A model generated the notes under the pieces. It was given only the letters and a program-made list of their open reading frames with translations. It searched no databases and was not told the origin of the DNA. Below are positions 56,547-64,000 of a stretch of 64,000 nucleotides of DNA, piece by piece. Position 1 is the stretch's first letter. Every line of letters begins with the position of its first letter. The DNA comes from Oscillospiraceae bacterium NTUH-002-81. Lineage in GTDB: Bacteria; Bacillota; Clostridia; Lachnospirales; Lachnospiraceae. The stretch is from the NCBI GenBank assembly GCA_032620915.1, contig CP136052.1, positions 1,588,501-1,652,500 of the forward strand. Reading direction: 5' to 3'. A program made the position numbers and the translations under genes.

Positions 56547-57047
56547 TTATCTTCCGCAGCACTTCTTGTACTTCTTTCCGCTGCCGCAGGGACAGGGATC
56601 GTTACGGCCAATCTTGGCGCCCTTGACGATGGTGCCGGACTTCTTCTGCTCCAGGTAGAGCTCTTTCTGACGCTCCTTTGTGAAGATCTCATCCCACTGA
56701 GGAAGCTGATACAGCCAGTCTGCCTTGGCATCCACCATGTTCTTGTATAATTTCTCTTTGTCGTAGATCAGGTTGACCTCGGTGTCCTCCTCCATCTCCT
56801 CGATGGGGTTCGGAGTTACCAGGCTGTCGTTGATGCCGTCCAGGAAGCCGGTCATGGTAAATACATCCAGACCCAGGCGTTCAGCCAGCTCCTTTACTGT
56901 GCCCTTGTATTCTTCCTCGGGATTGGACAGAAGACGGATATAAATGTTCTTCTCAGTCTCAAAATAATTTGCCCAGAATCTCTGCAGATCCCCTTTATTT
57001 GCTTTCTCGTTGTAGGCAACGTCTCTCCATTCCTTTAATAATGCCAT
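56547..57047 (-). CDS. SEC-C motif protein
   Basis: 166 residues from ATG 57047 (MALLKEW). Mostly helical body, ending in the SEC-C zinc motif [19 protein letters not shown] (CxC...CC), as at the end of SecA and in YecA-like proteins, where it binds zinc and ribosomes or SecB. Has its own promoter. Function of this subgroup is not known to me. Confidence 0.85.
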   Translation of the reverse strand: MALLKEWRDVAYNEKANKGDLQRFWANYFETEKNIYIRLLSNPEEEYKGTVKELAERLGLDVFTMTGFLDGINDSLVTPNPIEEMEEDTEVNLIYDKEKLYKNMVDAKADWLYQLPQWDEIFTKERQKELYLEQKKSGTIVKGAKIGRNDPCPCGSGKKYKKCCGR

Positions 57048-57105
57048 GCTTTCTACCATCCTTTGTTCTTGAAACTTTCTGCGGTTCCATCCGCAGGACA
57101 GATAT

Positions 57106-57134
57106 AGTATATACCATTTTGTCCGAATAGGCAA
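57106..57134 (-). promoter_or_regulatory. Promoter of the SEC-C gene
   Basis: On the minus strand TTGCCT (57134-57129), 17-base spacer, TATACT (57111-57106). Confidence 0.75.
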
Positions 57135-57181
57135 AATATTTTTTCACGGCGGTGTATAAGCCGGGCAAAAGGGGACATACT

Positions 57182-57362
57182 GATAATATCTTATCGGACA
57201 GGCCGATGAAAAAAGCCTGCCGGGTAAGAAAAACAGCGTATGCTTTTGGCAGTCTGGAATCCCCCTTTCCGACTGCAGGGACAAAAGAAAAAAGTAATAC
57301 TTATCCTCCCCTTTTTGGAAATCCTCCGGACATGTCAAAGGTGATGTGCCCGGGGATTTTTT
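57182..57362 (+). ncRNA. Candidate structured RNA or leader ending in a terminator, upstream of yjjI
   Basis: A row of hairpins on the plus strand: GATAA-TATC-TTATC (57182-57195), CAGGC with GCCTG (57199-57219), GCAGTC with GACTGC enclosing GGAA/TTCC (57249-57276). The row ends in a stem from AATCCTCCGG to CCCGGGGATT and six T (57320-57362). A terminator with no plus-strand gene before it implies a small RNA or an attenuated leader. I could not assign it to a known class, and its promoter is unclear. Confidence 0.5.
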
Positions 57363-57364
57363 CG

Positions 57365-57393
57365 TTGACAAAACCTGACAGGACTGCTACGAT
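57365..57393 (+). promoter_or_regulatory. Promoter of yjjI
   Basis: TTGACA (57365-57370), 17-base spacer, TACGAT (57388-57393), immediately after the upstream terminator. Confidence 0.75.
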
Positions 57394-57418
57394 TATGGAT
57401 AGAAAAGGAGAGAGAAAA

Positions 57419-58903
57419 ATGTCTGAATTGATGGATATAATCAAAGATCCGACAATGGATTATCAGCAGCGCTGCATCGCCCTGGCAAAATATGCAGAGA
57501 ATCTGGAGGATCACATTGTCCTGAGTGATCGTACAAAATATTTTCAGGAAAAACAGGTGGTAACGGCGATGGGAGAAGGGGCATCCCCTTATCGTCCCCG
57601 CTATGTGACCATGGATTTTGAGAAGTTTTTTGCTCAGGGAAGCAAATTTCTGGAGCTGGAACCGCCGAAGGACATCTGGGAGGCGGTATCCGATCTGATG
57701 ATCATTTACCACCATATCCCCGGCGTGACCATGCAGCCGGTGTATATCGGTCATTTGGATCGCCTGCTGGAGCCCTTTTATACGACCTATGAGGAAACGA
57801 AACGTGCGGTGAAGATGCTGCTCATGCATCTGGACCGCACAATCCCGGACTCCTTCTGCCACTGTGATATCGGGCCGAAGGATACGAGGGTGGGAAGGAT
57901 CATTCTGGAACTGTCTGCAGAGATGCAGCGGCCGGTACCGAATATGTCCTTGGTTTATAATGAAGAGACACCGGATGATTTTGCACTGGAGGCCATCAAA
58001 ACCGGCCTGATCACGGCAAAACCCAGCTTTGTCAATGATGCCATGTACCGGAAGGACTGGGGAAGCAATTACTGTATTGCCAGTTGCTATAATGTGTTGC
58101 CGGTGGGTGGCGGCGGCTATACGCTGGGCAGAATGAATCTGCGGTATCTGGAGGAGATTACCCACAGCCGGGAAGAACTGATGGGAGGCCTTTTGAAAGA
58201 GGCGGTGCTGTGCGAGTGTGAGATCATTGATAAGCGGATCCGGTTCATTGTGGATGACTGTCATTTCTTTGAAAATTCCTTCCTGGCAGAGGAAGGACTG
58301 ATCTCCCGGGATAAATTTGTGGGTATGTTTGGCATCGTGGGGCTGGCAGAGCTGGTGAACGGTGTGCTGCATGCAGAGAAACAGGAGGATCGGTATGGCA
58401 CCGGTGAGGAGGCCAATACCTTCGGGGAGCAGATCCTGGATGTGATCCATGAGACTGTGGCTTCTTACCAGCCGAAATACGGCAAGATTTTCATGCATGG
58501 TCAGGTGGGTATTTCTACAGATGTCGGTACTACACCCAACGTGCGGGTGCCTGTGGGTGAGGAGCCGGAGTTTTATCAGCATCTGGCAGTGACGGCAAGA
58601 ATGCAGAAGAATTTTGAGACGGGTGTGGGGGATCTGTTCCCTTTTGATGCCACAGCCAAGAAAAATCCCCAGGCGGTGCTGGATGTGATCAAGGGTGCCT
58701 TTGCCATGAACATGCGGTATTTTTCCTTCTATTCCAAGGATACGGATGTGATCCGCGTCACCGGGTATCTGGTGAAGCTGTCCGAGATCGAGGAGTACAA
58801 CAAGGGAAAAGCTGTTCTGGACAACACCACCAACTTTGGCAGCGGTGCCAAGGAGGGGTTGAAGATCATGCAGCGTAAAGTGAGAGGTTTTGAGTATGCA
58901 TAG
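57419..58903 (+). CDS. yjjI: YjjI family glycyl-radical enzyme
   Basis: 494 residues from ATG 57419 after AAAGGAGAGAGAAAA. Glycyl-radical-enzyme fold with a glycine-rich core (NYCIASCYNVLPVGGGGY, about residues 215-235) and the C-terminal glycyl loop RVTGYLVKLSE, in which the Gly would carry the radical. It closely matches the uncharacterised YjjI family, shorter than pyruvate formate-lyase. Reaction unknown. The activase gene overlaps the last 8 bases, as in enteric yjjI-yjjW. Probably oxygen sensitive. Confidence 0.88.
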   Translation: MSELMDIIKDPTMDYQQRCIALAKYAENLEDHIVLSDRTKYFQEKQVVTAMGEGASPYRPRYVTMDFEKFFAQGSKFLELEPPKDIWEAVSDLMIIYHHIPGVTMQPVYIGHLDRLLEPFYTTYEETKRAVKMLLMHLDRTIPDSFCHCDIGPKDTRVGRIILELSAEMQRPVPNMSLVYNEETPDDFALEAIKTGLITAKPSFVNDAMYRKDWGSNYCIASCYNVLPVGGGGYTLGRMNLRYLEEITHSREELMGGLLKEAVLCECEIIDKRIRFIVDDCHFFENSFLAEEGLISRDKFVGMFGIVGLAELVNGVLHAEKQEDRYGTGEEANTFGEQILDVIHETVASYQPKYGKIFMHGQVGISTDVGTTPNVRVPVGEEPEFYQHLAVTARMQKNFETGVGDLFPFDATAKKNPQAVLDVIKGAFAMNMRYFSFYSKDTDVIRVTGYLVKLSEIEEYNKGKAVLDNTTNFGSGAKEGLKIMQRKVRGFEYA

Positions 58904-59753
58904 ACAACAGGAGAGGGGAGCGCTGACGGCGCCGGTCAATAAGATCATCCCTTTCAGTGTTGTGGACGGACCGGGCAGCCGGTCCGCCGTTTTTTTTCAG
59001 GGATGTGATTTTCACTGTGCCTACTGCCACAACCCGGAGACCATTGGCCTGTGTGCGCACTGTGGGGCCTGCGTATCGGTCTGTCCGGCGGGGGCGCTGG
59101 AAAACAGAGAGGGGAAGATTGCCTGGGATCCGGCAAAGTGCTGCGGCTGTGATGCCTGTATCCATGTCTGTCCCCACAGCAGCTCTCCCCGCATCCGCCA
59201 GATGACAACAGACGAGGTGCTGGCAGAGCTGAAAACTGCCCTGCCCTTTATCCGGGGGATCACGGTGTCCGGCGGCGAGTGCACCCTGCAGGAGGCATTT
59301 ATTACGGAGCTTTTCGAAAAGGTAAAAGCACTGGGCAAAACGGCCTTTGCGGACACCAACGGTCAGAAAGATTTCCGGCAGATGGAGGCGCTGACGGCGG
59401 TCATGGACAAGGCCATGCTGGACGTGAAAGCCTGGGACGAAGAGACCCACATCCGGCTCACGGGCAGCAGCAACCGGCTTGTGCGCGCCAATCTGGAATA
59501 CCTGGGAAGCATCGGCAAACTGTACGAGGTGCGCACGGTCATCGTACCGGATTTTCTGCCCAACGAGCAGACGGTGGAGGAGGTCAGCCGCCGGATCGCC
59601 CGTTTTTCGGGGGTACGCTATAAGCTGATCAAATTCCGTACCTTCGGTGTCAGAGGAGAATTAAAGGAACATGCCTCCCCGGACGACGCCTATATGCAGA
59701 AGCTGGAAAAAATGGCGAGAGATCTGGGCGTGCAGGATATCGTAGTGACGTAG
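58896..59753 (+). CDS. yjjW: YjjW family glycyl-radical enzyme activase (radical SAM)
   Basis: 285 residues. Radical SAM cysteines in CDFHCAYC (around residue 37-44), a bacterial ferredoxin-type insert with two cluster motifs (CAHCGACVSVCPAGA and CCGCDACIHVCP), then GGE motif TVSGGECTL and the later barrel strands (DVKAWDEETH, KLIKFRTFGVR). It installs the glycyl radical in YjjI using S-adenosylmethionine. ATG 58896 follows AGAGGTTTTGAGT and lies inside the end of yjjI. Confidence 0.92.
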   Translation: MHRQQERGALTAPVNKIIPFSVVDGPGSRSAVFFQGCDFHCAYCHNPETIGLCAHCGACVSVCPAGALENREGKIAWDPAKCCGCDACIHVCPHSSSPRIRQMTTDEVLAELKTALPFIRGITVSGGECTLQEAFITELFEKVKALGKTAFADTNGQKDFRQMEALTAVMDKAMLDVKAWDEETHIRLTGSSNRLVRANLEYLGSIGKLYEVRTVIVPDFLPNEQTVEEVSRRIARFSGVRYKLIKFRTFGVRGELKEHASPDDAYMQKLEKMARDLGVQDIVVT

Positions 59754-59871
59754 AGAAAAATATGAAAATCAAAGATTTTTTGTTCCTGCATGGGAGTGAA
59801 AGAACAAAAAATGGGCATAGTAATCCTGAAGCTGCCGGACAGATGCGGCAGCGGGAAAGGAGATTACAAAT

Positions 59872-60195
59872 ATGCCTGATTTAAGTTGTGCGGTAACCAG
59901 CTGTTTTTACAACAAGACCGATCGATGCTGTAAGGAAAACATCCAGGTGGAGGGCGCCGATGCCCGGGTGATGAATGAGACGAGCTGCGGAAGCTTCCGT
60001 CCCAGAAGAGGGGATTCCTTCGTAAACATGGAGGCGGGAACCCCGGAGGCCAAAACCAGCGTCCACTGTGAGGCACACGAGTGCGTGCACAATGACAACT
60101 GTAACTGTGTGGCTGACCGTATCGGCATTGCCGGTGCCCATGCCTGTGATTGCAAGGAGACCGAATGTTCCACCTTCTCCTGCGGATGTCGATAG
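59872..60195 (+). CDS. DUF1540 cysteine-rich protein
   Basis: 107 residues with two DUF1540-like cysteine clusters: LSCAVTSCFYNKTDRCCKENI ... SCGSF and VHCEAHECVHNDNCNC ... CDCKETECSTFSC. This suggests two bound metal ions, likely zinc. Common in spore-forming Clostridia; role unknown. AAAGGAGATTACAAAT precedes the ATG. In the spacer upstream, TTTTTTGTTC and GAACAAAAAA (59776-59811) form a hairpin that may end yjjW transcripts. Confidence 0.85.
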   Translation: MPDLSCAVTSCFYNKTDRCCKENIQVEGADARVMNETSCGSFRPRRGDSFVNMEAGTPEAKTSVHCEAHECVHNDNCNCVADRIGIAGAHACDCKETECSTFSCGCR

Positions 60196-60334
60196 GGGAG
60201 AATACTTCCCCGGGGTGATGCTCCCCATCGTGCAGCGGGATTTTCCTGCGAGAGCGTGATGCACTGCTGGTGTAAACTGGCAGCGGCGTATCCGTCAGGG
60301 AAAACGCAGAACGACGGTGAGCTTTGAGACTGAA

Positions 60335-60377
60335 AAGGCTGGTTTTCTGTAAAAATGCGGGAGGCCAGCCTTCTTTG
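60335..60377 (+). terminator. Terminator after the DUF1540 gene
   Basis: AAGGCTGG pairs with CCAGCCTT over a 22-base loop, followed by CTTTG; a weak T-run. The stretch 60196-60334 shows no coding region. Confidence 0.55.
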
Positions 60378-60400
60378 TTGCTGGTTTACAAAGACTTTCG

Positions 60401-60429
60401 TTGCGGCAGCCCGGGTTTCATGCTATAAT
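60401..60429 (+). promoter_or_regulatory. Promoter of uppP
   Basis: TTGCGG (60401-60406), 17-base spacer, perfect TATAAT (60424-60429). Confidence 0.78.
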
Positions 60430-60463
60430 AGCATACGCAAAATAAAATAAAGGGGACGTACAT

Positions 60464-61291
60464 ATGGATATATGGAATATTTTAAAAGCAGTGTTGTTTG
60501 GTATCGTGGAGGGCATCACCGAGTGGCTCCCCATCAGCAGTACCGGACATATGATCCTGCTGGATGAGTTTATCAAGATGAACGTCAGCGAAGCCTTTCT
60601 GGATATGTTCCTGGTGGTGATCCAGCTGGGCGCGATCCTGGCAGTGGTGGTGCTGTACTGGGATAAACTGTGGCCTTTTCGTTTCGGAGGCGGCCCGATC
60701 ATCAAGAAGAAAACCTTCAGCATGTGGTTCAAGATCGTGGTGGCCTGCATCCCGGCAGCCATCGTGGGTGTGCTGTTCGACGACGTGCTGACAGCGCTTT
60801 TCTACAATTATATTACGGTAGCGATCATGCTGATCCTGTTTGGTATTCTTTTCATTATCATTGAGAATACGAACAAATACAGAAGACCGCATATCCGCAA
60901 GATCAGCCAGATCACGTACCCGACAGCCATCATCATCGGTATTTTCCAGCTGATCGCGGCTGTATTCCCGGGCACCTCCCGTTCCGGTGCCACCATCGTG
61001 GGCGGTCTGCTGTGCGGTGTTTCCAGAACCGTTGCCGCTGAGTTTACGTTTTTCATGGCTGTGCCGGTGATGCTGGGCGCCAGCCTTCTGAAAATTGTGA
61101 AATTCGGTTTCGCGTTTACCGCCGGGGAACTGGTGGTGCTGGTGGTAGGCATGGTTGTGGCTTTTGTGGTATCTATCCTGACCATTCAGTTCCTGATGGG
61201 ATATATCAAAAAGCATGATTTCAAGGTGTTCGGCTGGTACCGGATCGTCCTCGGTATCCTGGTGCTGGTGTACTTCCTGATTTTCAACTAA
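60464..61291 (+). CDS. uppP: Undecaprenyl-diphosphatase
   Basis: 275 residues with eight or so membrane helices. The catalytic motifs are GIVEGITEWLPISSTGH near the N-terminus and FPGTSRSGATIVGGL around residue 170. It dephosphorylates undecaprenyl pyrophosphate to recycle the peptidoglycan lipid carrier, and extra copies give bacitracin tolerance. AAAGGGGACGTACAT precedes the ATG. Confidence 0.96.
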   Translation: MDIWNILKAVLFGIVEGITEWLPISSTGHMILLDEFIKMNVSEAFLDMFLVVIQLGAILAVVVLYWDKLWPFRFGGGPIIKKKTFSMWFKIVVACIPAAIVGVLFDDVLTALFYNYITVAIMLILFGILFIIIENTNKYRRPHIRKISQITYPTAIIIGIFQLIAAVFPGTSRSGATIVGGLLCGVSRTVAAEFTFFMAVPVMLGASLLKIVKFGFAFTAGELVVLVVGMVVAFVVSILTIQFLMGYIKKHDFKVFGWYRIVLGILVLVYFLIFN

Positions 61292-61407
61292 TACGTGTAG
61301 ACCCTTGAATCGTGGAAAGATACTTGAACTTTCAGCGATGATATGTGCGATATAAGATTTTGATGATTGTTATATCGTGGAAAACGGCCGAAAGAGGGGG
61401 GAGAGCA

Positions 61408-62398
61408 ATGGAATATTTTGGAACGATCGGTCCGGCCTGTGACCGGGAGGATATCCTCCGACAGATGTTCGTGGCCGGCATGACGGGCATCCGCATGAAT
61501 ATGTCCCACGGCAGTCTGGCAGAGCATCAGGACTGGGTGGAGTTGCTTCATCGGGCGGCGGCAGAGGCGGGACGGCCATTGAAGCTGCTCATCGATCTGC
61601 AGGGGCCGGAGCTTCGCATCGGCAAACTGCCCGGGCCGGTGGAACTCACCGATGGCAGTGAGGTACTTCTGGGCAAAGGCGTCATTTCCATTCCGGAGAC
61701 GATCTATGATTATGTACAGCGGGGCAGCAGTCTGTTGCTGGATGACGGCAAGATCCTGCTGGAGGTGCTGGAAAATTTCGGCGACTGCCTCAACTGCGAG
61801 GTGAAGCGGGGCGGCACCCCTGCTGTCAGAAAAGAGCATTGCCGTGCCGGACAGCACCCTTCGTCCCCCCACACTGACAGAATCCGATTTGGAAAATCTG
61901 TCGCTGGCTGCAGCCTGCGGGGTATCCGGTGTGATGCTGCCCTTCGTGCGGGATGTGCAGGATCTGGTGGCTCTGCGGCAGGCGTTGACGGATGCCGGGG
62001 CAGAGCATGTGCGCATCTATGCCAAGCTGGAGAACCGACAGGGCATCGCTTCTCTGCCGGAGCTTCTGGACTATGCGGATGTGTTTGTCATTGCCAGGGG
62101 CGATCTGGGCAATGATGTGCCGCTGTGGGAGCTTCCTGCGGTGCAGAAGCGGACGGCAGCATTTTTGCGGGCGGCAGGAAAGCCATTCGTCATCGTGACC
62201 CAGATGCTGGATTCCATGGAGCGTCGGCCGGTGCCCACCCGGGCAGAGGTGTGCGATATTTTCAATGCCGTGCTGGACGGGGCGGATGCGGTGATGCTCA
62301 CGGGCGAGACGGCTGCGGGAAAATATCCGGTACAGGCCATGGAGTATCTGGTGAAAACGGGAGAAGCAGCAGTAAAATACCTGAAAGAACCGGTATGA
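61408..62398 (+). pseudogene. Short pyruvate-kinase paralogue, frameshifted
   Basis: ATG 61408 behind AGAGGGGGGAGAG. First frame: FGTIGPACD, GITGIR-like GMTGIRMNMSHGSL, B-domain start DLQGPELRIGKL. At a C4 run (61817-61820) the frame breaks. One C fewer joins VKRGGT to LLSEKSIAVPDS and the barrel continues with IYAKLENRQG (catalytic Lys), VIARGDLGNDV, VTQMLDSMERRPVPTRAEV and MLTGETAAGKYP to 62398. The restored 329 residues lack the allosteric C domain of normal pyruvate kinases (about 470). Given the full-size enzyme at 1-1618 it may be regulatory, specialised or decaying. Confidence 0.82.
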
Positions 62399-62483
62399 TA
62401 ACTTTGTATCCTGCGTTTTTTACTGCTGTGCAGCTGCATCTGGCGCATGATCGGGAGTTTCATGCATATCTGTGAAATTTTCC

Positions 62484-62512
62484 TTGACAATGTGTATAGA
62501 GTATGGTAATTT
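62484..62512 (+). promoter_or_regulatory. Promoter of infC-rpmI-rplT
   Basis: TTGACA (62484-62489), 17-base spacer, TAATTT (62507-62512). Confidence 0.72.
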
Positions 62513-62519
62513 ATTAATG

Positions 62520-62688
62520 TTGCGAGAGCATAAAACAAAGCAGAGTATCCACTCTCACCCTGGCACGAGACAGTGACCCGGCGTTTATAGAGCTTTTGTA
62601 CGGCGCAGCCGTATGTATGAGATTTCTTGTGGATAGTCTGACTATCCACTTTTTTTATATTCAATATTTATTTTGGAGGTGTACTGTT
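62520..62688 (+). promoter_or_regulatory. infC operon leader with attenuator (L20-leader type)
   Basis: A leader of about 165 bases ends in the terminator GTGGATAGT-CTG-ACTATCCAC followed by seven T (62629-62656). An upstream segment, AGAGTATCCAC, can compete with the GTGGATAG arm, as expected of an antiterminator. In Firmicutes this operon is controlled by L20 binding its leader; position and layout fit, but I did not check the full consensus. Confidence 0.72.
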
Positions 62689-63195
62689 ATTAGCGAATTA
62701 ATGATTAACGAGCAGATCAGAGACAGAGAAGTACGTCTGATCGGGGAAGATGGCGAACAGCTTGGCATTATGTCAGCGAAGGATGCAATGAAGCTTGCCA
62801 GAGAAGCAGAGCTGGATCTGGTGAAGATTGCCCCGACTGCTAAGCCGCCGGTGTGTAAGATTATCGACTATGGCAAATATCGTTATGAGATGGCCCGTAA
62901 AGAGAAGGAAGCACGCAAGAAGCAGAAGATTATTGACATCAAGGAAGTGCGGCTTTCACCGAACATTGATTCCAACGACCTGAATACCAAGGTCAGCGCT
63001 GCCAAAAAATTTATTGAAAAAGGGGATAGAGTAAAAGTGACCCTGCGTTTCCGCGGCCGTGAGATGGCGCATATGCAGAGCAGCAAGCAGATCCTGGATG
63101 TGTTTGCAGAGAAGCTTGCCGACATCGCGGTGGTTGAGAAAGCCCCGAAGCTGGAAGGCAGAAGTATGACGATGTTCTTAACCGAAAAACGTTAG
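62689..63195 (+). CDS. infC: Translation initiation factor IF-3
   Basis: 168 residues. I place the start at the rare ATT codon 62689 (reads ISELMINEQIRDREVRL), because GGAGG ends 9 bases upstream, while the next ATG (62701) is 21 bases away. An ATT/AUU start is a hallmark of infC and allows autoregulation. Domains: N-terminal INEQIRDREVRLIGEDGEQLGIM, linker KEARKKQKIIDIKEVRLSP, C-terminal VKVTLRFRGREMAH. Confidence 0.95.
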   Translation: MSELMINEQIRDREVRLIGEDGEQLGIMSAKDAMKLAREAELDLVKIAPTAKPPVCKIIDYGKYRYEMARKEKEARKKQKIIDIKEVRLSPNIDSNDLNTKVSAAKKFIEKGDRVKVTLRFRGREMAHMQSSKQILDVFAEKLADIAVVEKAPKLEGRSMTMFLTEKR

Positions 63196-63234
63196 GAATA
63201 TTATAAGATTTATATTTAAGGAGGAAATCATAAA

Positions 63235-63432
63235 ATGCCAAAAATTAAGACAAACAGAGCTGCTGCAAAGAGATTTAAAAAGACAGCATCCGGACAGTTA
63301 AAGAGAAATAAAGCTTACAAGAGCCATATTCTTACAAAGAAGAGCACCAAGAGAAAGAGAAACCTCAGAAAAGCTACGATTACGGATGCAACAAATGTTA
63401 AGAATATGAAGAAGATTTTACCGTATCTGTAA
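63235..63432 (+). CDS. rpmI: 50S ribosomal protein bL35
   Basis: 65 residues, basic: [41 protein letters not shown] and the C-terminal KKILPYL. Start follows AAGGAGGAAATCATAAA. Middle gene of the infC operon. Confidence 0.97.
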   Translation: MPKIKTNRAAAKRFKKTASGQLKRNKAYKSHILTKKSTKRKRNLRKATITDATNVKNMKKILPYL

Positions 63433-63462
63433 GAGAAAGTAGTTAAGGAGGAATATTGAGAA

Positions 63463-63819
63463 ATGGCAAGAATTAAAGGCGGTTTAAACGCAAAGAAAAG
63501 ACATAACAGAACATTAAAGCTGGCTAAGGGTTACAGAGGAGCCAGATCCAAACAGTATAGAGTAGCAAAACAGTCTGTCATGAGAGCACTGACCTCTTCC
63601 TACGCTGGAAGAAAAGAGAGAAAGCGTCAGTTCAGACAGCTGTGGATCGCACGTATCAACGCTGCTGCAAGAATCAACGGCCTTTCCTACAGCAAGTTCA
63701 TGTTCGGCCTGAAGCAGGCTGGCGTTGAGCTGAACCGTAAGGTTCTGGCTGACATGGCTGTGAACGATGCAGAAGGCTTTGCAACACTGGCAGAGCTTGC
63801 AAAGAGCAAGATCGCTTAA
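63463..63819 (+). CDS. rplT: 50S ribosomal protein bL20
   Basis: 118 residues: [20 protein letters not shown], the long basic helix region [38 protein letters not shown] and LADMAV. Beyond 23S rRNA assembly it is the expected autoregulator that binds the operon leader. Start follows AAGGAGGAATATTGAGAA. Confidence 0.97.
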   Translation: MARIKGGLNAKKRHNRTLKLAKGYRGARSKQYRVAKQSVMRALTSSYAGRKERKRQFRQLWIARINAAARINGLSYSKFMFGLKQAGVELNRKVLADMAVNDAEGFATLAELAKSKIA

Positions 63820-63830
63820 TCGATACAGAC

Positions 63831-63882
63831 AATGCCCCAGAGGCGAAGAGCAGAGAAGCTTTTCGCTTCCAGGGCATTTTTT
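63831..63882 (+). terminator. Terminator of the infC operon
   Basis: AATGCCC ... GAAGCG-type stem: AATGCCCCAG-AGGCGAA pairs with TTCGCTTC-CAGGGCATT, then TTTTT. Confidence 0.88.
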
Positions 63883-63919
63883 ATACCCGAAAGAATACGA
63901 AAGACAGAGAGGGAATGTA

Positions 63920-64000
63920 TGCGGATCAGTGTAAATGACATCATTATGTGGATCATGGCCATCGGCTTTGTGATCGGCGGTCTGGACTATATGGCGGGAG
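63920..64000 (+). CDS. Start of a membrane protein, probably EutH-like, cut by the window end
   Basis: 27 codons visible: MRISVNDIIMWIMAIGFVIG and then GLDYMAG, a first membrane segment that resembles the N-terminus of EutH ethanolamine permeases (NxIIxxIMxIxxxxGxxD). GAGGG lies 5 bases before the ATG; the nearby ATG at 63916 stops after seven codons. Too short to be sure. Confidence 0.5.

Overview
The window looks like a chromosomal segment from a Gram-positive anaerobe of the class Clostridia, most likely family Lachnospiraceae. I cannot fix the genus. Pointers: strong AGGAGG-type ribosome binding sites and TTGACA/TATAAT promoters; archaeal-type IMP cyclohydrolase next to a stand-alone AICAR transformylase; a YjjI/YjjW glycyl-radical pair; a giant HgdC-like acyl-CoA dehydratase activase; a cysteine-rich DUF1540 protein; a GEMM-I c-di-GMP riboswitch; an infC-rpmI-rplT operon with an attenuator. 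No prophage, transposase, CRISPR array or rRNA was seen; there is one tRNA (Leu, CAA).

Layout. 1-5.3 kb: pyruvate kinase (5' cut by the window edge), IMP cyclohydrolase, AICAR transformylase, NiaR-type regulator, PTS EIIC-like membrane protein. 5.4-7.3 kb (minus): GntR regulator with an ABC ATPase and permease. 7.4-13 kb: endonuclease IV (minus), then argS, an AlaX-type editing protein (frameshifted), a HAD phosphatase and a CPBP protease. 13.1-24.8 kb: gltBD, mgtE, an NSS transporter and rpsB-tsf, with several structured repeat elements between them. 25-37.9 kb: a signalling island behind a c-di-GMP riboswitch, holding three lipoprotein solute-binding proteins each followed by a membrane hybrid histidine kinase, with no ABC permease or ATPase. 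37.9-42.3 kb (minus): the acyl-CoA dehydratase activase. 42.4-48 kb: LysM protein, rhomboid-like zinc-ribbon membrane protein, tRNA-Leu, orphan HicB with a hicA remnant, and a fourth hybrid kinase broken by three shifts. 48-64 kb: bL25, an HPr-like protein, LysR, purA, HAD, murI, a BlaI/M56 sensor pair, SEC-C protein, yjjI-yjjW, DUF1540, uppP, a short pyruvate-kinase paralogue, infC-rpmI-rplT and the start of a probable eutH.

Themes. (1) The riboswitch island is the most unusual system: two of its binding proteins carry a C-terminal domain resembling the 5'-nucleotidase C domain, and the lipoproteins probably act as ligand sensors for the neighbouring kinases rather than as transport components. 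(2) A family of 75-166 bp structured palindromic elements lies in leaders and spacers (upstream of argS, gltB and rpsB, and after gltD). Two copies keep the same fold through compensatory changes. (3) Eight single-base frame breaks affect six genes; seven are one extra base in a homopolymer of four to seven. This could be sequencing error or real slippage and pseudogenisation, and it is concentrated in the hybrid kinases.
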